DNA from: Pycnococcus provasolii
Lineage: Eukaryota > Chlorophyta > Pseudoscourfieldiophyceae > Pseudoscourfieldiales
Direction of reading: 5' to 3'
Length of the DNA stretch: 64,000 bases
Assembly: GCA_049487715.1 (NCBI GenBank)
Contig: CP150579.1
Coordinates: 248,001 to 312,000, forward strand
Notes under the pieces: model-generated
Seen by the model: the letters and a program-made list of their open reading frames with translations, nothing else
The model's database searches: none
What the model was told of the DNA's origin: nothing
Position numbers and translations under genes: made by a program
Shown here: piece after piece, positions 9,165-17,461 of the stretch
Position numbering within the stretch: the stretch's first letter is position 1
Layout of the letters: each line of letters begins with the position of its first letter

Positions 9165-10775
9165 ATGCGTGAGAAGAACACGACTTCTGCTGAAGAAGAA
9201 GAAGAAGATCCACCGCCAGGATCACCTTCGACATCGCACGAAATTCAGGCAGCTTCCAAGCTCTTGGAGGGTCTGCGCAGGCGCTTCGCACCGCTCCCTG
9301 CGCACGTCGACAATCCCGCGTTCGTGATTCGGTTCCTGCGAGCACGCGGCCATGACATGTCTCGCGCCGCAAAAATGCTGCATGCACACATCGTTTGGCG
9401 ACGCGACGTGCACATTGATGCGGTATACGATGAAATGACAAGGGCTTTACGCAACATCTACGACAACGAGCATGACGATCATCACGATAGATCAGGATTG
9501 CTTTTCCACGAGCTTCCTGAAGTGCTGGAAATCATCCCGACATTTTGGCACAAGACATCGAAGGACGGCTTTCCTGTGTGGTATCAAAAGTTGACGGACG
9601 TGAGCGCCAAGGCGCTATGGCAAATCACCACGCACGAACGATACGTGAGGTGGCAGGTGCTCGATTATGAGCGTCTCTACCGTCAATTGCACCCTGCCCT
9701 GCTGGCACAACAATCGGCAACAACGGCTTTTCCGTGCGTGCTAAGCATCTTTGATATCGACGGAATCAGCATGATGCAGTGGTCGAGCATGCAGAGCGTC
9801 GTTCTCTCGGGAATTCGTGTAGCATCGAACAACTACCCTGAGATGATGGGGCGGCTGTTCATCATCAACGCGCCGCTGTGGATGAGATGTATCTGGACGC
9901 TGATTCGGCCACTCCTTGATTCCAAGACGGCATCGAAGATTCGCATCGTCAGCGCATCCGACAAACACCGCGTCCGCGATGTGCTTCTCGAGGAGATTCC
10001 CGTGGAGAATCTACCTAGCTTTCTTGGTGGCAACTCTGACGACTTCCAATCCTGCCTACGTGGAGCTCATCCGATTTCAACGGCACGCCGTGCTGGCATT
10101 ACGCCCGAGATTGGGCCGTGGGTGAATGCCGATGACATCGTGGATCGAACGTGGATGCCTGAGCACAGGCGGGAGATGTGTTCAACGCGACGACGTCTCT
10201 CACACGAGCTTCACCACGAACATCATCATCCTGCGCTGCTGGATCGTGTCGAAATGCTAGAGAAAGAGCTTGGCGTCCAACCCCCGCCGTCGTCGAAGCA
10301 GTGCACACTCAGCACTCGGATTCAAGCTCTTGAAGTTGCTGCCATGCGATGTGGCCTCATCTGCTCCTTTGTTGAGAGAATGGAAGCAGCACCGGCGTCG
10401 TCGTTGGAAGCGGGAGCATCGTCGTCTACTACTGCTACTACACATCAGCCATCATCATCTCCTCCTCCGCCCGGCGAATCGGCAGTATCATCGTCATTAC
10501 GCCACCAAGTCCACGAAGAAGAAGATACTCCTCTTCTAACGAAGCTGCATTGCAGCACGTCCCGTTTGAGTGACGACGTCTTCTTTTCGTGTCCCACGAG
10601 CCCAGTGGCATCGACGCCGCGTGACCTTAACAACTACAACAACGCGTCGGAGGAGGACTTTGATTTGAAGTGGGAGTATGCAACAACAACGCCCGAGGAC
10701 AAGCAGCAGAGCATATGGAGCAACGTCGTCAAGGCGTTCAACTGCTGCTGCTGCTGCTGCTGCTCGGAGGCGTGA
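9165..10775 (+). CDS. CRAL-TRIO (Sec14-like) lipid-binding protein with poly-Cys tail
   Basis: 536 residues from an ATG. Residues ~20-80 fit the CRAL-TRIO N-terminal helices (FVIRFLRARGHDMSRAAKML). Residues ~110-290 fit the lipid-binding fold: a WYQKL segment, the strand CVLSIFDIDGIS, the NYPEMMGRLFIINAP helix/strand that marks this family, and an LPSFLGG end. Family members carry phosphatidylinositol, phosphatidylcholine or other lipids between membranes. The last ~230 residues are low-complexity (Ser/Thr/Glu), and the protein ends FN, seven consecutive Cys, then SEA. The poly-Cys tail, from a TGC triplet run, could be S-acylated and anchor the protein to a membrane; that is inference. Confidence 0.88.
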   Translation: MREKNTTSAEEEEEDPPPGSPSTSHEIQAASKLLEGLRRRFAPLPAHVDNPAFVIRFLRARGHDMSRAAKMLHAHIVWRRDVHIDAVYDEMTRALRNIYDNEHDDHHDRSGLLFHELPEVLEIIPTFWHKTSKDGFPVWYQKLTDVSAKALWQITTHERYVRWQVLDYERLYRQLHPALLAQQSATTAFPCVLSIFDIDGISMMQWSSMQSVVLSGIRVASNNYPEMMGRLFIINAPLWMRCIWTLIRPLLDSKTASKIRIVSASDKHRVRDVLLEEIPVENLPSFLGGNSDDFQSCLRGAHPISTARRAGITPEIGPWVNADDIVDRTWMPEHRREMCSTRRRLSHELHHEHHHPALLDRVEMLEKELGVQPPPSSKQCTLSTRIQALEVAAMRCGLICSFVERMEAAPASSLEAGASSSTTATTHQPSSSPPPPGESAVSSSLRHQVHEEEDTPLLTKLHCSTSRLSDDVFFSCPTSPVASTPRDLNNYNNASEEDFDLKWEYATTTPEDKQQSIWSNVVKAFNCCCCCCCSEA

Positions 10776-10856
10776 CAAGGGAACGTGTATAGATAGATAA
10801 CTTAGGTAACAAACCGTGTGTGAACAAGGAGCCATAACCCCCAAACGATTTTTAAG

Positions 10857-10869
10857 TTAGGGGTTTGGG
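10857..10869 (+). promoter_or_regulatory. TTAGGGGTTTGGG promoter motif, copy 1
   Basis: Exact 13-mer ending 51 bp before the ATG of the S28 peptidase gene. The same 13-mer occurs at 13415 and 33005, both upstream of genes. It resembles plant telo-boxes (AAACCCTAA). A few bases upstream, ATAACCCCCAAAC (10834-10846) is an imperfect complement. Confidence 0.5.
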
Positions 10870-10920
10870 AAACCTCGCCCCAAAAACAGGCACTCCGCCA
10901 GAACCGTTACCAAAACCGCC

Positions 10921-12648
10921 ATGCCCGTGCTCGCCCCTGCGACGACGCGCCGCGTGTTGCCGTTGCCGCGTGTTTGGGCAAGGAATACTTCTTTGCTCGT
11001 GTTGGTGCTCCTCTGCCTCTGCTGGCCATTCTATGCCGCCTCTGCTGGCCGTGGCATTGCAGCTCGCTCAGCATCACGCATACCATTAAAGGGCCTCGGC
11101 TTGCCCGAGTCGGACCGATTCTCCTCCCCGCTCTCGTCGTGCTCCGTGCACTACCTCGAGCAGAAACTCGACCAGCTATCAAGAGGAACGTCCGAGACAT
11201 TCAAGCAGAGGTACTTCGTATGCGAAAGTCCAAAGTCGAAACGAAAATTCAAGCACAAAGACGACGCTGGCAGACCTGTGCTTTTCTACTGCGGAAACGA
11301 GGCGGACGTCACGCTGTACTTGAATGCCACCGGGCTCATGTGGGAGTCCGCTTCCAAACTCGACGACGCCGCGCTCGTCTTTGCGGAGCACCGCTACTAC
11401 GGAAAGAGCTTGCCTGAAAATCTTCTGCGCGACGATGAAACTACGCTCAGTGATAAGCTGCGCTTCCTGAGCGTCGAACAGGCGCTCGCGGACTACGCGC
11501 ACCTCATCTTCACTCTGAAGAACGGCGGTGCGGCTTCCATCCCCGGCGTCGGTCCGTCAAGCCCGTTCATCGCATTTGGTGGTTCGTACGGAGGCATGCT
11601 TGCGTACTGGTTCCGTCTCACGTACCCCGCATCCACCGTGGGTGCCATCGCCGCGTCCGCACCAGCTTTCTCGTTCCTCGACGACAACCCGCCGTACGAC
11701 CTGGAGTCGTACGGCGCCACCGTCACGGACGACGCATCGCCAACGCCAGGTGGCAGCTGCGCGACGTGTGCCAGCGAGTCACGTGTTGGGTACTCCCAGC
11801 TGCTCAGCCTCGCAGACTCGCCGGAGGGGCGCGAGCAGATTCGGCAGGAGGCGAAGTTGTGCAAAACCACGCCTCTCGACAGCCTCGACGACGTCTACCA
11901 GCTCGCCTTATGGGTGCAGAGCAGCTACGATTTCATGGCGATGGGCGACTTCCCGTATCCGTCGAGCTACATCCTCAACGGTCATGGAACGCTCCCTCCA
12001 TTCCCCGTACGTGTCGCTTGTGAACAGCTGTGCAGTGACAGCGGAAGCACTGCGATTCGCAAGCTCGTGGATTCGAGCTTGGTGTTCTACAATCACAGCG
12101 GTAGCCTCGATTGCGTCGACTGGCGCGTGGGTGTGAATCCAGACACAAGCTTGGACGGGATGCTGTGGGATTACCAGTTCTGCACCGAAATGCTGCAGCC
12201 GATGTCCCGCGACGGCAAGCGTGACATGTTCTTCAGCCAGCCGTTCGACCTCAATGCCACAGTCAGCGGCTGCATGTCTCGCTGGAATTTGACGTCAGAT
12301 CGCGTCGACCCGTTCTGGGCGCAGACGCGTTTCGGCGGCAAGTCTGCGCTTCCGAGCGTGACGCGCGTCGTGCTGTCCAATGGCGAGCTTGACCCGTGGA
12401 GTCGTGGCGGCATTTTACCGGGCATGGTTCGCGAGACGGGTCCGCTTGGTGTGACTCCGCTGCTTATCAAGGGCGCGGCACACCACGTCGACTTATTCTT
12501 TTCGAGGAGCGACGACCCTCCGGCGTTTACGGAGGCGCGTGCGCGCGAGCTTGATATCATGCGAGCTTGGATTGCAGATGCAAGGCAGAAAAAGATTGTC
12601 AACACGGCGGCGGCGGCGGCGGATTCAAAGTCGACGTCAGATGCGTAA
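10921..12648 (+). CDS. S28 family serine carboxypeptidase (Pro-X carboxypeptidase/DPP7-like)
   Basis: 575 residues from an ATG. An N-terminal hydrophobic stretch (residues ~24-42) after basic residues is a signal peptide or anchor. The core matches peptidase S28: FYCGNEADV and FAEHRYYGKS near the start, the nucleophile elbow FGGSYGGML with Ser at ~222, Asp at ~491 in NGELDPWSRGG, and His at ~521/522 in GAAHHVDLF. These enzymes remove residues C-terminal to proline, or N-terminal dipeptides, in lysosomes, vacuoles or outside the cell. Several NxS/T sites (NATG, NHSG, NATV, NLTS) fit passage through the ER. It converges on the next gene with about 128 bp between stops. Confidence 0.93.
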   Translation: MPVLAPATTRRVLPLPRVWARNTSLLVLVLLCLCWPFYAASAGRGIAARSASRIPLKGLGLPESDRFSSPLSSCSVHYLEQKLDQLSRGTSETFKQRYFVCESPKSKRKFKHKDDAGRPVLFYCGNEADVTLYLNATGLMWESASKLDDAALVFAEHRYYGKSLPENLLRDDETTLSDKLRFLSVEQALADYAHLIFTLKNGGAASIPGVGPSSPFIAFGGSYGGMLAYWFRLTYPASTVGAIAASAPAFSFLDDNPPYDLESYGATVTDDASPTPGGSCATCASESRVGYSQLLSLADSPEGREQIRQEAKLCKTTPLDSLDDVYQLALWVQSSYDFMAMGDFPYPSSYILNGHGTLPPFPVRVACEQLCSDSGSTAIRKLVDSSLVFYNHSGSLDCVDWRVGVNPDTSLDGMLWDYQFCTEMLQPMSRDGKRDMFFSQPFDLNATVSGCMSRWNLTSDRVDPFWAQTRFGGKSALPSVTRVVLSNGELDPWSRGGILPGMVRETGPLGVTPLLIKGAAHHVDLFFSRSDDPPAFTEARARELDIMRAWIADARQKKIVNTAAAAADSKSTSDA

Positions 12649-12776
12649 TTTTTTAATCAAAAATCAAAACTGTGTTTTCTTCTTAAAAGCTTTCTTTACT
12701 TGCGGCTGGTGGATGGGGAAAACAAAACGAGAAAATGCAGCGTTTTTATGTTTGATTGGAAACGTTCATTCGTGTT

Positions 12777-13280
12777 TTATCGCAGTTGAATGGACTCACG
12801 CCGCTTTACCGGAGCAGCGACGACTGGTTCAACGTATCGAACGTAGCTGAAGTGCTTCCAGCTCCACGTGAGTCCCGCCTGCGTTTGCATGGTGTGGTAG
12901 ATACCCGCACATCCCGCGAGCAGGAGAAGTCCGATCCACTGCTTTCCCTCACCTTCCTCTCCGTATCCGTCACCGTCATCTCCTCCTCCTCCCCCACTTC
13001 CACCGTCGTTTCCGTCACCGTCGTCACCGTCGAGTGACTTTTTGAATTGGCGCGCCGCCTTGGCTTGTTCTTCGGTTTCCATGCGCAGCGGTGCGGATCC
13101 AGGTCCCGGTCCCGAACCACGCCCCCCTTTATCCTTGCGTGCCTCTACGACCATCCTTCCAGACCTTCTGCTATACCGAGAGGTGGACGGAGCAGGGCGC
13201 GTGCGGGACGGAGCAGGGTGACGCGGGACACCACGTATGCTGCTGCTTATGGAGGCGGAGGATACGGCGGCGGCGGCCAT
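12777..13280 (-). CDS. small plastid-type single-TM protein, function unknown
   Basis: 167 residues from an ATG at 13280. The first ~45 residues are Ala/Ser/Arg-rich without acidic residues, as in a chloroplast transit peptide. A Gly/Asp-rich linker (~80-112) leads to one hydrophobic segment (WIGLLLLAGCAGIYH), followed by LTWSWKHFSYVRY and a short basic tail. The TM-then-TWxxF order recalls the N-terminus of FtsH/AFG3 proteins, but there is no AAA or protease domain, so no function is assigned. It shares a 201-bp divergent promoter with the RCC1-like gene. Confidence 0.65.
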   Translation of the reverse strand: MAAAAVSSASISSSIRGVPRHPAPSRTRPAPSTSRYSRRSGRMVVEARKDKGGRGSGPGPGSAPLRMETEEQAKAARQFKKSLDGDDGDGNDGGSGGGGGDDGDGYGEEGEGKQWIGLLLLAGCAGIYHTMQTQAGLTWSWKHFSYVRYVEPVVAAPVKRRESIQLR

Positions 13281-13414
13281 CGCTTCTTTCGCCGAGGGAG
13301 AAAAAAAGGAAAAACGAAAACGAAAAAGGCCAAATGGGAGAGAGAGACGGATAAGGCTAAAAAGAAAAGAATATTAGGGGTTTTAAAAAAAGAATTTCAG
13401 AATTTTTGATATGA

Positions 13415-13427
13415 TTAGGGGTTTGGG
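13415..13427 (+). promoter_or_regulatory. TTAGGGGTTTGGG promoter motif, copy 2
   Basis: Exact copy of the 13-mer at 10857, ending 54 bp before the ATG of the RCC1-like gene, almost the same distance as copy 1. It lies in the divergent promoter shared with the small TM-protein gene. Confidence 0.5.
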
Positions 13428-13481
13428 CAAACCAACACAACTTCATTCCTCTGCTTCATCATTCCTCTTTGGAACGTCGTC

Positions 13482-14507
13482 ATGCCCGTGGACATTCGTG
13501 TCCCACCAGCGTCAGCGTCACACAACCACCTGCTGAGCCTGAAGGACAAAGCCATCGCCGTATGGCTCGACTGGCTCGTCGCCGTGCATAGGCCGCGGCG
13601 ACTCGCCGCTGTTCAAGAAAGGCGCATTCGGCGCGCGAGGGCAAACGCCGTGATTACTGCGGGTTACAGGCACTCGTTGGCACTGCGAGCCAACGGGAGC
13701 GTCGCGTGCTGGGGTGCCAACCACTTCAACAAAGCGCCTCCCGCTGGCGTGGAGGGCGACTTTGTAGCGGTCGCCGCGGGTCAAAGTCACTCGTTGGCAC
13801 TGCGAGCCGACGGGAGCGTCGCGTGCTGGGGTGCCAACGATCACGGCGAAGCGCCTCCTGCTGGCGTGGAGGGCGACTTTGTCGCCATTTCTGCCGGTAG
13901 TCTACACTCGTTGGCACTGCGAGCCGACGGGAGCGTTGCGTGCTGGGGTGCCAACCACTTCGGCAAAGCGCCTCCCGCTGGTGTGGAGGGCGACTTCGTA
14001 GCGGTCGCCGCGGGTGAAAGTCACTCGTTGGCACTGCAAGCCGACGGGAGCGTCGCGTGCTGGGGTGATAACACCTTCGGCCAAGCGCCTCCCGCCGGCA
14101 TGGAGGGCGACTTCGTAGCGGTCGCCGCGGGTTACAGACACTCGTTGGCAGTGCGAGCCGACGGGAGCGTCGCGTGCTGGGGTGCCAACAATAGAGGCCA
14201 GGCGCCTCCCGCCGGCATGGAGGGCGACTTCGTAGCGGTCGCCGCGGGTTACTTTCACTCGTTGGCACTGCGAGCCGACGGGAGCGTCGCGTGCTGGGGT
14301 GCCAACCACTTCGGCAAAGCGCCTCCCGCCGGCGTGGAGGGCGACTTCGTAGCGGTCGCCGCGGGTTACAGACACTCGTTGGCAGTGCGAGCCGACGGGA
14401 GCGTCGCGTGCTGGGGTGCCAACACCTTGGGCCAAGCACCTACCGATGCGTCGCGCTTAGGTGAGCTCAACGGCACGCGGTTCATGACTGAGGTTCGCAT
14501 CTTGTAA
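13482..14507 (+). CDS. RCC1-like CWG-repeat protein A
   Basis: 341 residues from an ATG. After ~60 unrelated residues there are seven repeats of exactly 39 residues with the pattern AGxxHSLAL, GSVACWG, APPAGVEGDFVAVA. This is the RCC1_2/ATS1-type relative of RCC1 repeats, shorter than the usual ~50-residue RCC1 blade. Such repeats form a beta-propeller, and seven copies suit one closed ring. The repeats are almost identical in DNA (117-bp period), which points to recent expansion or gene conversion. A paralogue lies at 29325-30437. The binding partner is unknown. There is no signal peptide. Confidence 0.85.
   Translation: MPVDIRVPPASASHNHLLSLKDKAIAVWLDWLVAVHRPRRLAAVQERRIRRARANAVITAGYRHSLALRANGSVACWGANHFNKAPPAGVEGDFVAVAAGQSHSLALRADGSVACWGANDHGEAPPAGVEGDFVAISAGSLHSLALRADGSVACWGANHFGKAPPAGVEGDFVAVAAGESHSLALQADGSVACWGDNTFGQAPPAGMEGDFVAVAAGYRHSLAVRADGSVACWGANNRGQAPPAGMEGDFVAVAAGYFHSLALRADGSVACWGANHFGKAPPAGVEGDFVAVAAGYRHSLAVRADGSVACWGANTLGQAPTDASRLGELNGTRFMTEVRIL
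13671..14489. repeat. 117-bp tandem coding repeats (seven units)
   Basis: CACTCGTTGGCA recurs every 117 bp from 13671 (next at 13788). Differences between units gather in the two short variable loops of each 39-residue repeat. Confidence 0.9.
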
Positions 14508-14916
14508 ACAAATATCACGTTCACATTGTACTCGAACCAAACAACCCAAATCAAGCACCAGAGCGAACCACCCAAGATACTCATAGACAGAATAGGAGTC
14601 AAATAGGAGTAGTATGTGCTATGTGACTGCGTGCGTGCGTGCGTGCGCGTGTCTTAATTCTTAAAAGTACAGGCAACAAGTTAAGAGTGCAAGTTAGTTG
14701 ACTCGCGCAAACAAAAGACAAAGACGAATGCACTTCCTACGACGGAGGATACAACCGAAGAGCTAATGTATTTAGATAAGCATACGAAGAATAAGTTTTG
14801 AAAGAAAAGAATCGAAGTCGTCCCAATGCATTAGTTACAAGTTAACAAGTTGCAACCCCTGGTGGGCACTACAGGCCAGGAGTGAAACCGGTGAAGACCA
14901 GGTATAGTCCAAAGGG
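14508..14916. other. convergent intergenic region, no gene seen
   Basis: Roughly 400 bp between the convergent RCC1-like and DnaJ/ferredoxin genes. It includes a short GTGC run (about 14626-14650) and otherwise nothing I can assign. Confidence 0.6.
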
Positions 14917-15903
14917 TCACGAAGACGTCGTGCCAGGCGCGGGAAGAAGGGCGATGGGCTCACGATCCAGGTCGTCGACATCCACCTTGCACTCGCCGTT
15001 CGCCGCCTTACGCGCCATCTCGCGCACCCTCTCAACCACCTTCAGCTTATCAGACTTATCAGTAGCCTCCGCTGTCGCGTAGTACGTGGTGTTGCGCCGC
15101 TTCGCATTTGCCATACCCTCACGCTCGAGCTTGCGCTTGCGAATGAGGTCGGCGCGCTTTTTGTAGAATGTCTCGGCGGCAGCGAACGGGTCGGCGGGCG
15201 CAGACGAGCTGCTCATCATCATGGCAGCCACATCCACGCGTGGGAGCTTCGCCATGACGTGCTCGAGAACGGGAAGCTCTTCCCTGTCGACCCAGTGTAT
15301 ACAAGACACGGGACACGCGTCCATGGCTATCTGTATTGTCTCCTCGTCGTTCAGCCACTGCGCGAAGACGTGCGCACGTCCGTACGCGTCGTCGTCGACG
15401 CGGAAGGTTGCAGCTGCGTGGTAGATGCACGCGCGGCATCCGATGCACGCGTTTTCGTCGACGAACACGGCGCGCGTCTCTTCCTCGTCCTTGCTGCACC
15501 ACTTGGATTTCGTCAAGCCGGTGTACCCCTCCTCCTCGTCCTGCTTTGCGACGACGCGCGCGGCGTCGTAGTTTTTGCGCGCCTTGGGCGTGGACAGGAC
15601 GTCGTACGCGTCGTTCAAGATGACGCACATCTCGTGTCCGTCTTCTCCGCACACGTCGGGGTGGCACATCTTCTGGAGATCGCGGTACGCACCCTTGATC
15701 TCGTCCGCCTGCGCGGTGGGCTCGACGCCCATGAGGTCGTAATAGTCGACAAACTCCTTCCCATACTGCTTTCGCGCGAGTCGCTTGTGCGCCTGCGCGT
15801 ATACTTTCATTTGACGAGAACGGTGCGAAGACAGGCCTACAGGCCTGGGGTTGAAGACCTGGGGACGCCGCGACATGGATGACTTAAAAGGACGAGTGAT
15901 CAT
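14917..15903 (-). CDS. chloroplast J-domain protein with ferredoxin-like domain
   Basis: The frame opens at 15999 with a TTG, but the first ATG is 15903, giving 328 residues; the extra upstream residues come from a CCAAGAG tandem repeat and are probably untranslated. Residues 1-35 suit a transit peptide. Residues ~53-115 are a J domain with intact HPD (81-83). Residues ~145-205 are a ferredoxin-like domain with C153, C156, C159 and C197 arranged to bind a 4Fe-4S cluster. The J-plus-ferredoxin pairing is known from plant chloroplast J proteins (the DJC76/77/82 type), which bring HSP70 to redox-linked substrates in the stroma. The tail is Lys/Arg-rich. Confidence 0.9.
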   Translation of the reverse strand: MITRPFKSSMSRRPQVFNPRPVGLSSHRSRQMKVYAQAHKRLARKQYGKEFVDYYDLMGVEPTAQADEIKGAYRDLQKMCHPDVCGEDGHEMCVILNDAYDVLSTPKARKNYDAARVVAKQDEEEGYTGLTKSKWCSKDEEETRAVFVDENACIGCRACIYHAAATFRVDDDAYGRAHVFAQWLNDEETIQIAMDACPVSCIHWVDREELPVLEHVMAKLPRVDVAAMMMSSSSAPADPFAAAETFYKKRADLIRKRKLEREGMANAKRRNTTYYATAEATDKSDKLKVVERVREMARKAANGECKVDVDDLDREPIALLPAPGTTSS

Positions 15904-15907
15904 CGTC

Positions 15908-15965
15908 AGCCCAGAGCCAAGAGCCGAGAGCCAAGAGCCAAGAGCCAAGAGCCAAGAGCCAAGAC
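15908..15965. repeat. CCAAGAG short tandem repeat in 5' leader
   Basis: Repeated AGCCAAGAGCC units immediately upstream of the DnaJ/ferredoxin ATG. In the extended frame they give a false LGSWLLALGSWL segment. Confidence 0.8.
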
Positions 15966-15999
15966 AGAGAAGCGAAACCAGTCGCACAACTAGTAACAA

Positions 16000-17461
16000 G
16001 CTAAGCTACAAAGATTGAAACAACACAACGGCAAAGATTTCACCAAGGGCAAAGATTGATTTGATGGCACAAGACAGAGGGGTGAGTGTGCAACGTTTTC
16101 CACAGGTTTCATTCAACCCCTTCAAGGATTTCCCCCTCCGACCAACGGCGTCGACCCAGGGGGCTGGAACGAAGATTTGCGGAGGGGTATTCGGTTTGGG
16201 CTCAGCCTCACTGTGGGGAACATTAATAGACGCGGTTGTGCAAAATCTTCCCGCTTTGGCCGGAGCGTTGATTTTTTTTTTTAGAAATGCCTCGTGCCCG
16301 GTCCTCGTGCCCCTCTCCCTCGTGCTCGTGCGTGCTCCCGTAAGTACGTTGATTTGCAACGCTCGCTTTTTCTGATTTCCAAAGGATGGAAAGATGGAAA
16401 AGTACCATCGTTCAGGTCTTCATACCTTTACAAATCGCCGGAAAGAAGGTTCTCCCACCCAGGGCAAGCACACTCAGAGAGAGAGAGAGAGGATCTCAGA
16501 AGGCTTGTCGACGTCACCTAACCCTAACGAGCGAGAGGTTTGTCGTAACCCTAACGAGAGCTCCTCTACCCTATCGTAATGCTGACGGTTTTCCCTCGAC
16601 TCCGCACCGACATACGCGATAAACTCATAAACAATTACTGCATGATGTCGCGTGCGACGGTAACGACGGCGAACGAGGTCGCTGAAGACGCTGATGCGCT
16701 CGCATATGTCGGCGGTATATCCGGGACGTATCTTCTGGTCGTCGAGATGAACCGTGCGCATGTCGAGCCGAGCAAAGATGAAGGAGATCGTAAGGAGTTC
16801 ACCGCCTTCAGTCCTTCACACCCAAGAGGTAACACCGTGTTGTCATGTGTGCTCGCCCTTCGTACGCCACTTCGCCATGAGCAGCGAAAAGAGAACGGTT
16901 ATCACGTATGGAGTATGGACCGAGGCCGGCGGGAACCTGATGGAGCGCACGGCAATCTTCGGTCATCTTCTCATACAGTCATACACTCATACCGCCTCTG
17001 CTTCACCCATATGCGAGCGTTCGCACTAGCCGCACCAATTCTCGTTCCTCCTTCTTTTGAAGTCCAAGAAGCTCTTCCACCCATATGAACTGCATGCAAT
17101 TGTCGTTCTTGTGCGTGAAGGATTTGTCCTTCTTTGCAGTAGTAGTAAGGCTGCCGACTACTATTTGGACGTGCGCTAGAGCTGATCTTGTCCAACCCTT
17201 CAAGGCGCAGGCGGAATGAATCATTCCACGTAGCGCGCAATTCAGCGCCTCATCAGCGGACTAACTAACTACTAAGAGTAGAGGGGTGGATACATCATAC
17301 ATACATGGCGCGACGAGGATCCCGAAACCCCCTGGAACCAAAATCAAAACAGGCTTTTCCCAAAAGTCGGCCTAGGATGTATCCCCGGAAAAACCATCCA
17401 TCCTCGAAATCCCCCGGAGGAGAGGAGTTCCTCGTCGCCATTAGTAAAAAGTGCGCGTGCG
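16000..17461. other. 1.46-kb divergent intergenic region, unresolved
   Basis: No recognised gene. Open frames include 169 codons on plus (16579-17088) and shorter ones on minus (17003-17224, 16474-16761), some protein-like in feel but without known motifs. A spliced or decayed gene is possible. CCTAACCCTAACGAG and GTAACCCTAACGAGAG (16517-16562) are telomere-like motifs. A GA run lies at 16478-16492. Confidence 0.5.

Noticed and set aside
15904-15999. N-terminal hydrophobic extension of the DnaJ/ferredoxin protein
   Set aside because: It starts with TTG and is encoded by a CCAAGAG tandem repeat; the ATG at 15903 is a better start.
16579-17088. 169-codon plus frame in the gap before ATG16
   Set aside because: No recognisable motif; competing minus-strand frames are equally plausible. 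Needs transcript data.
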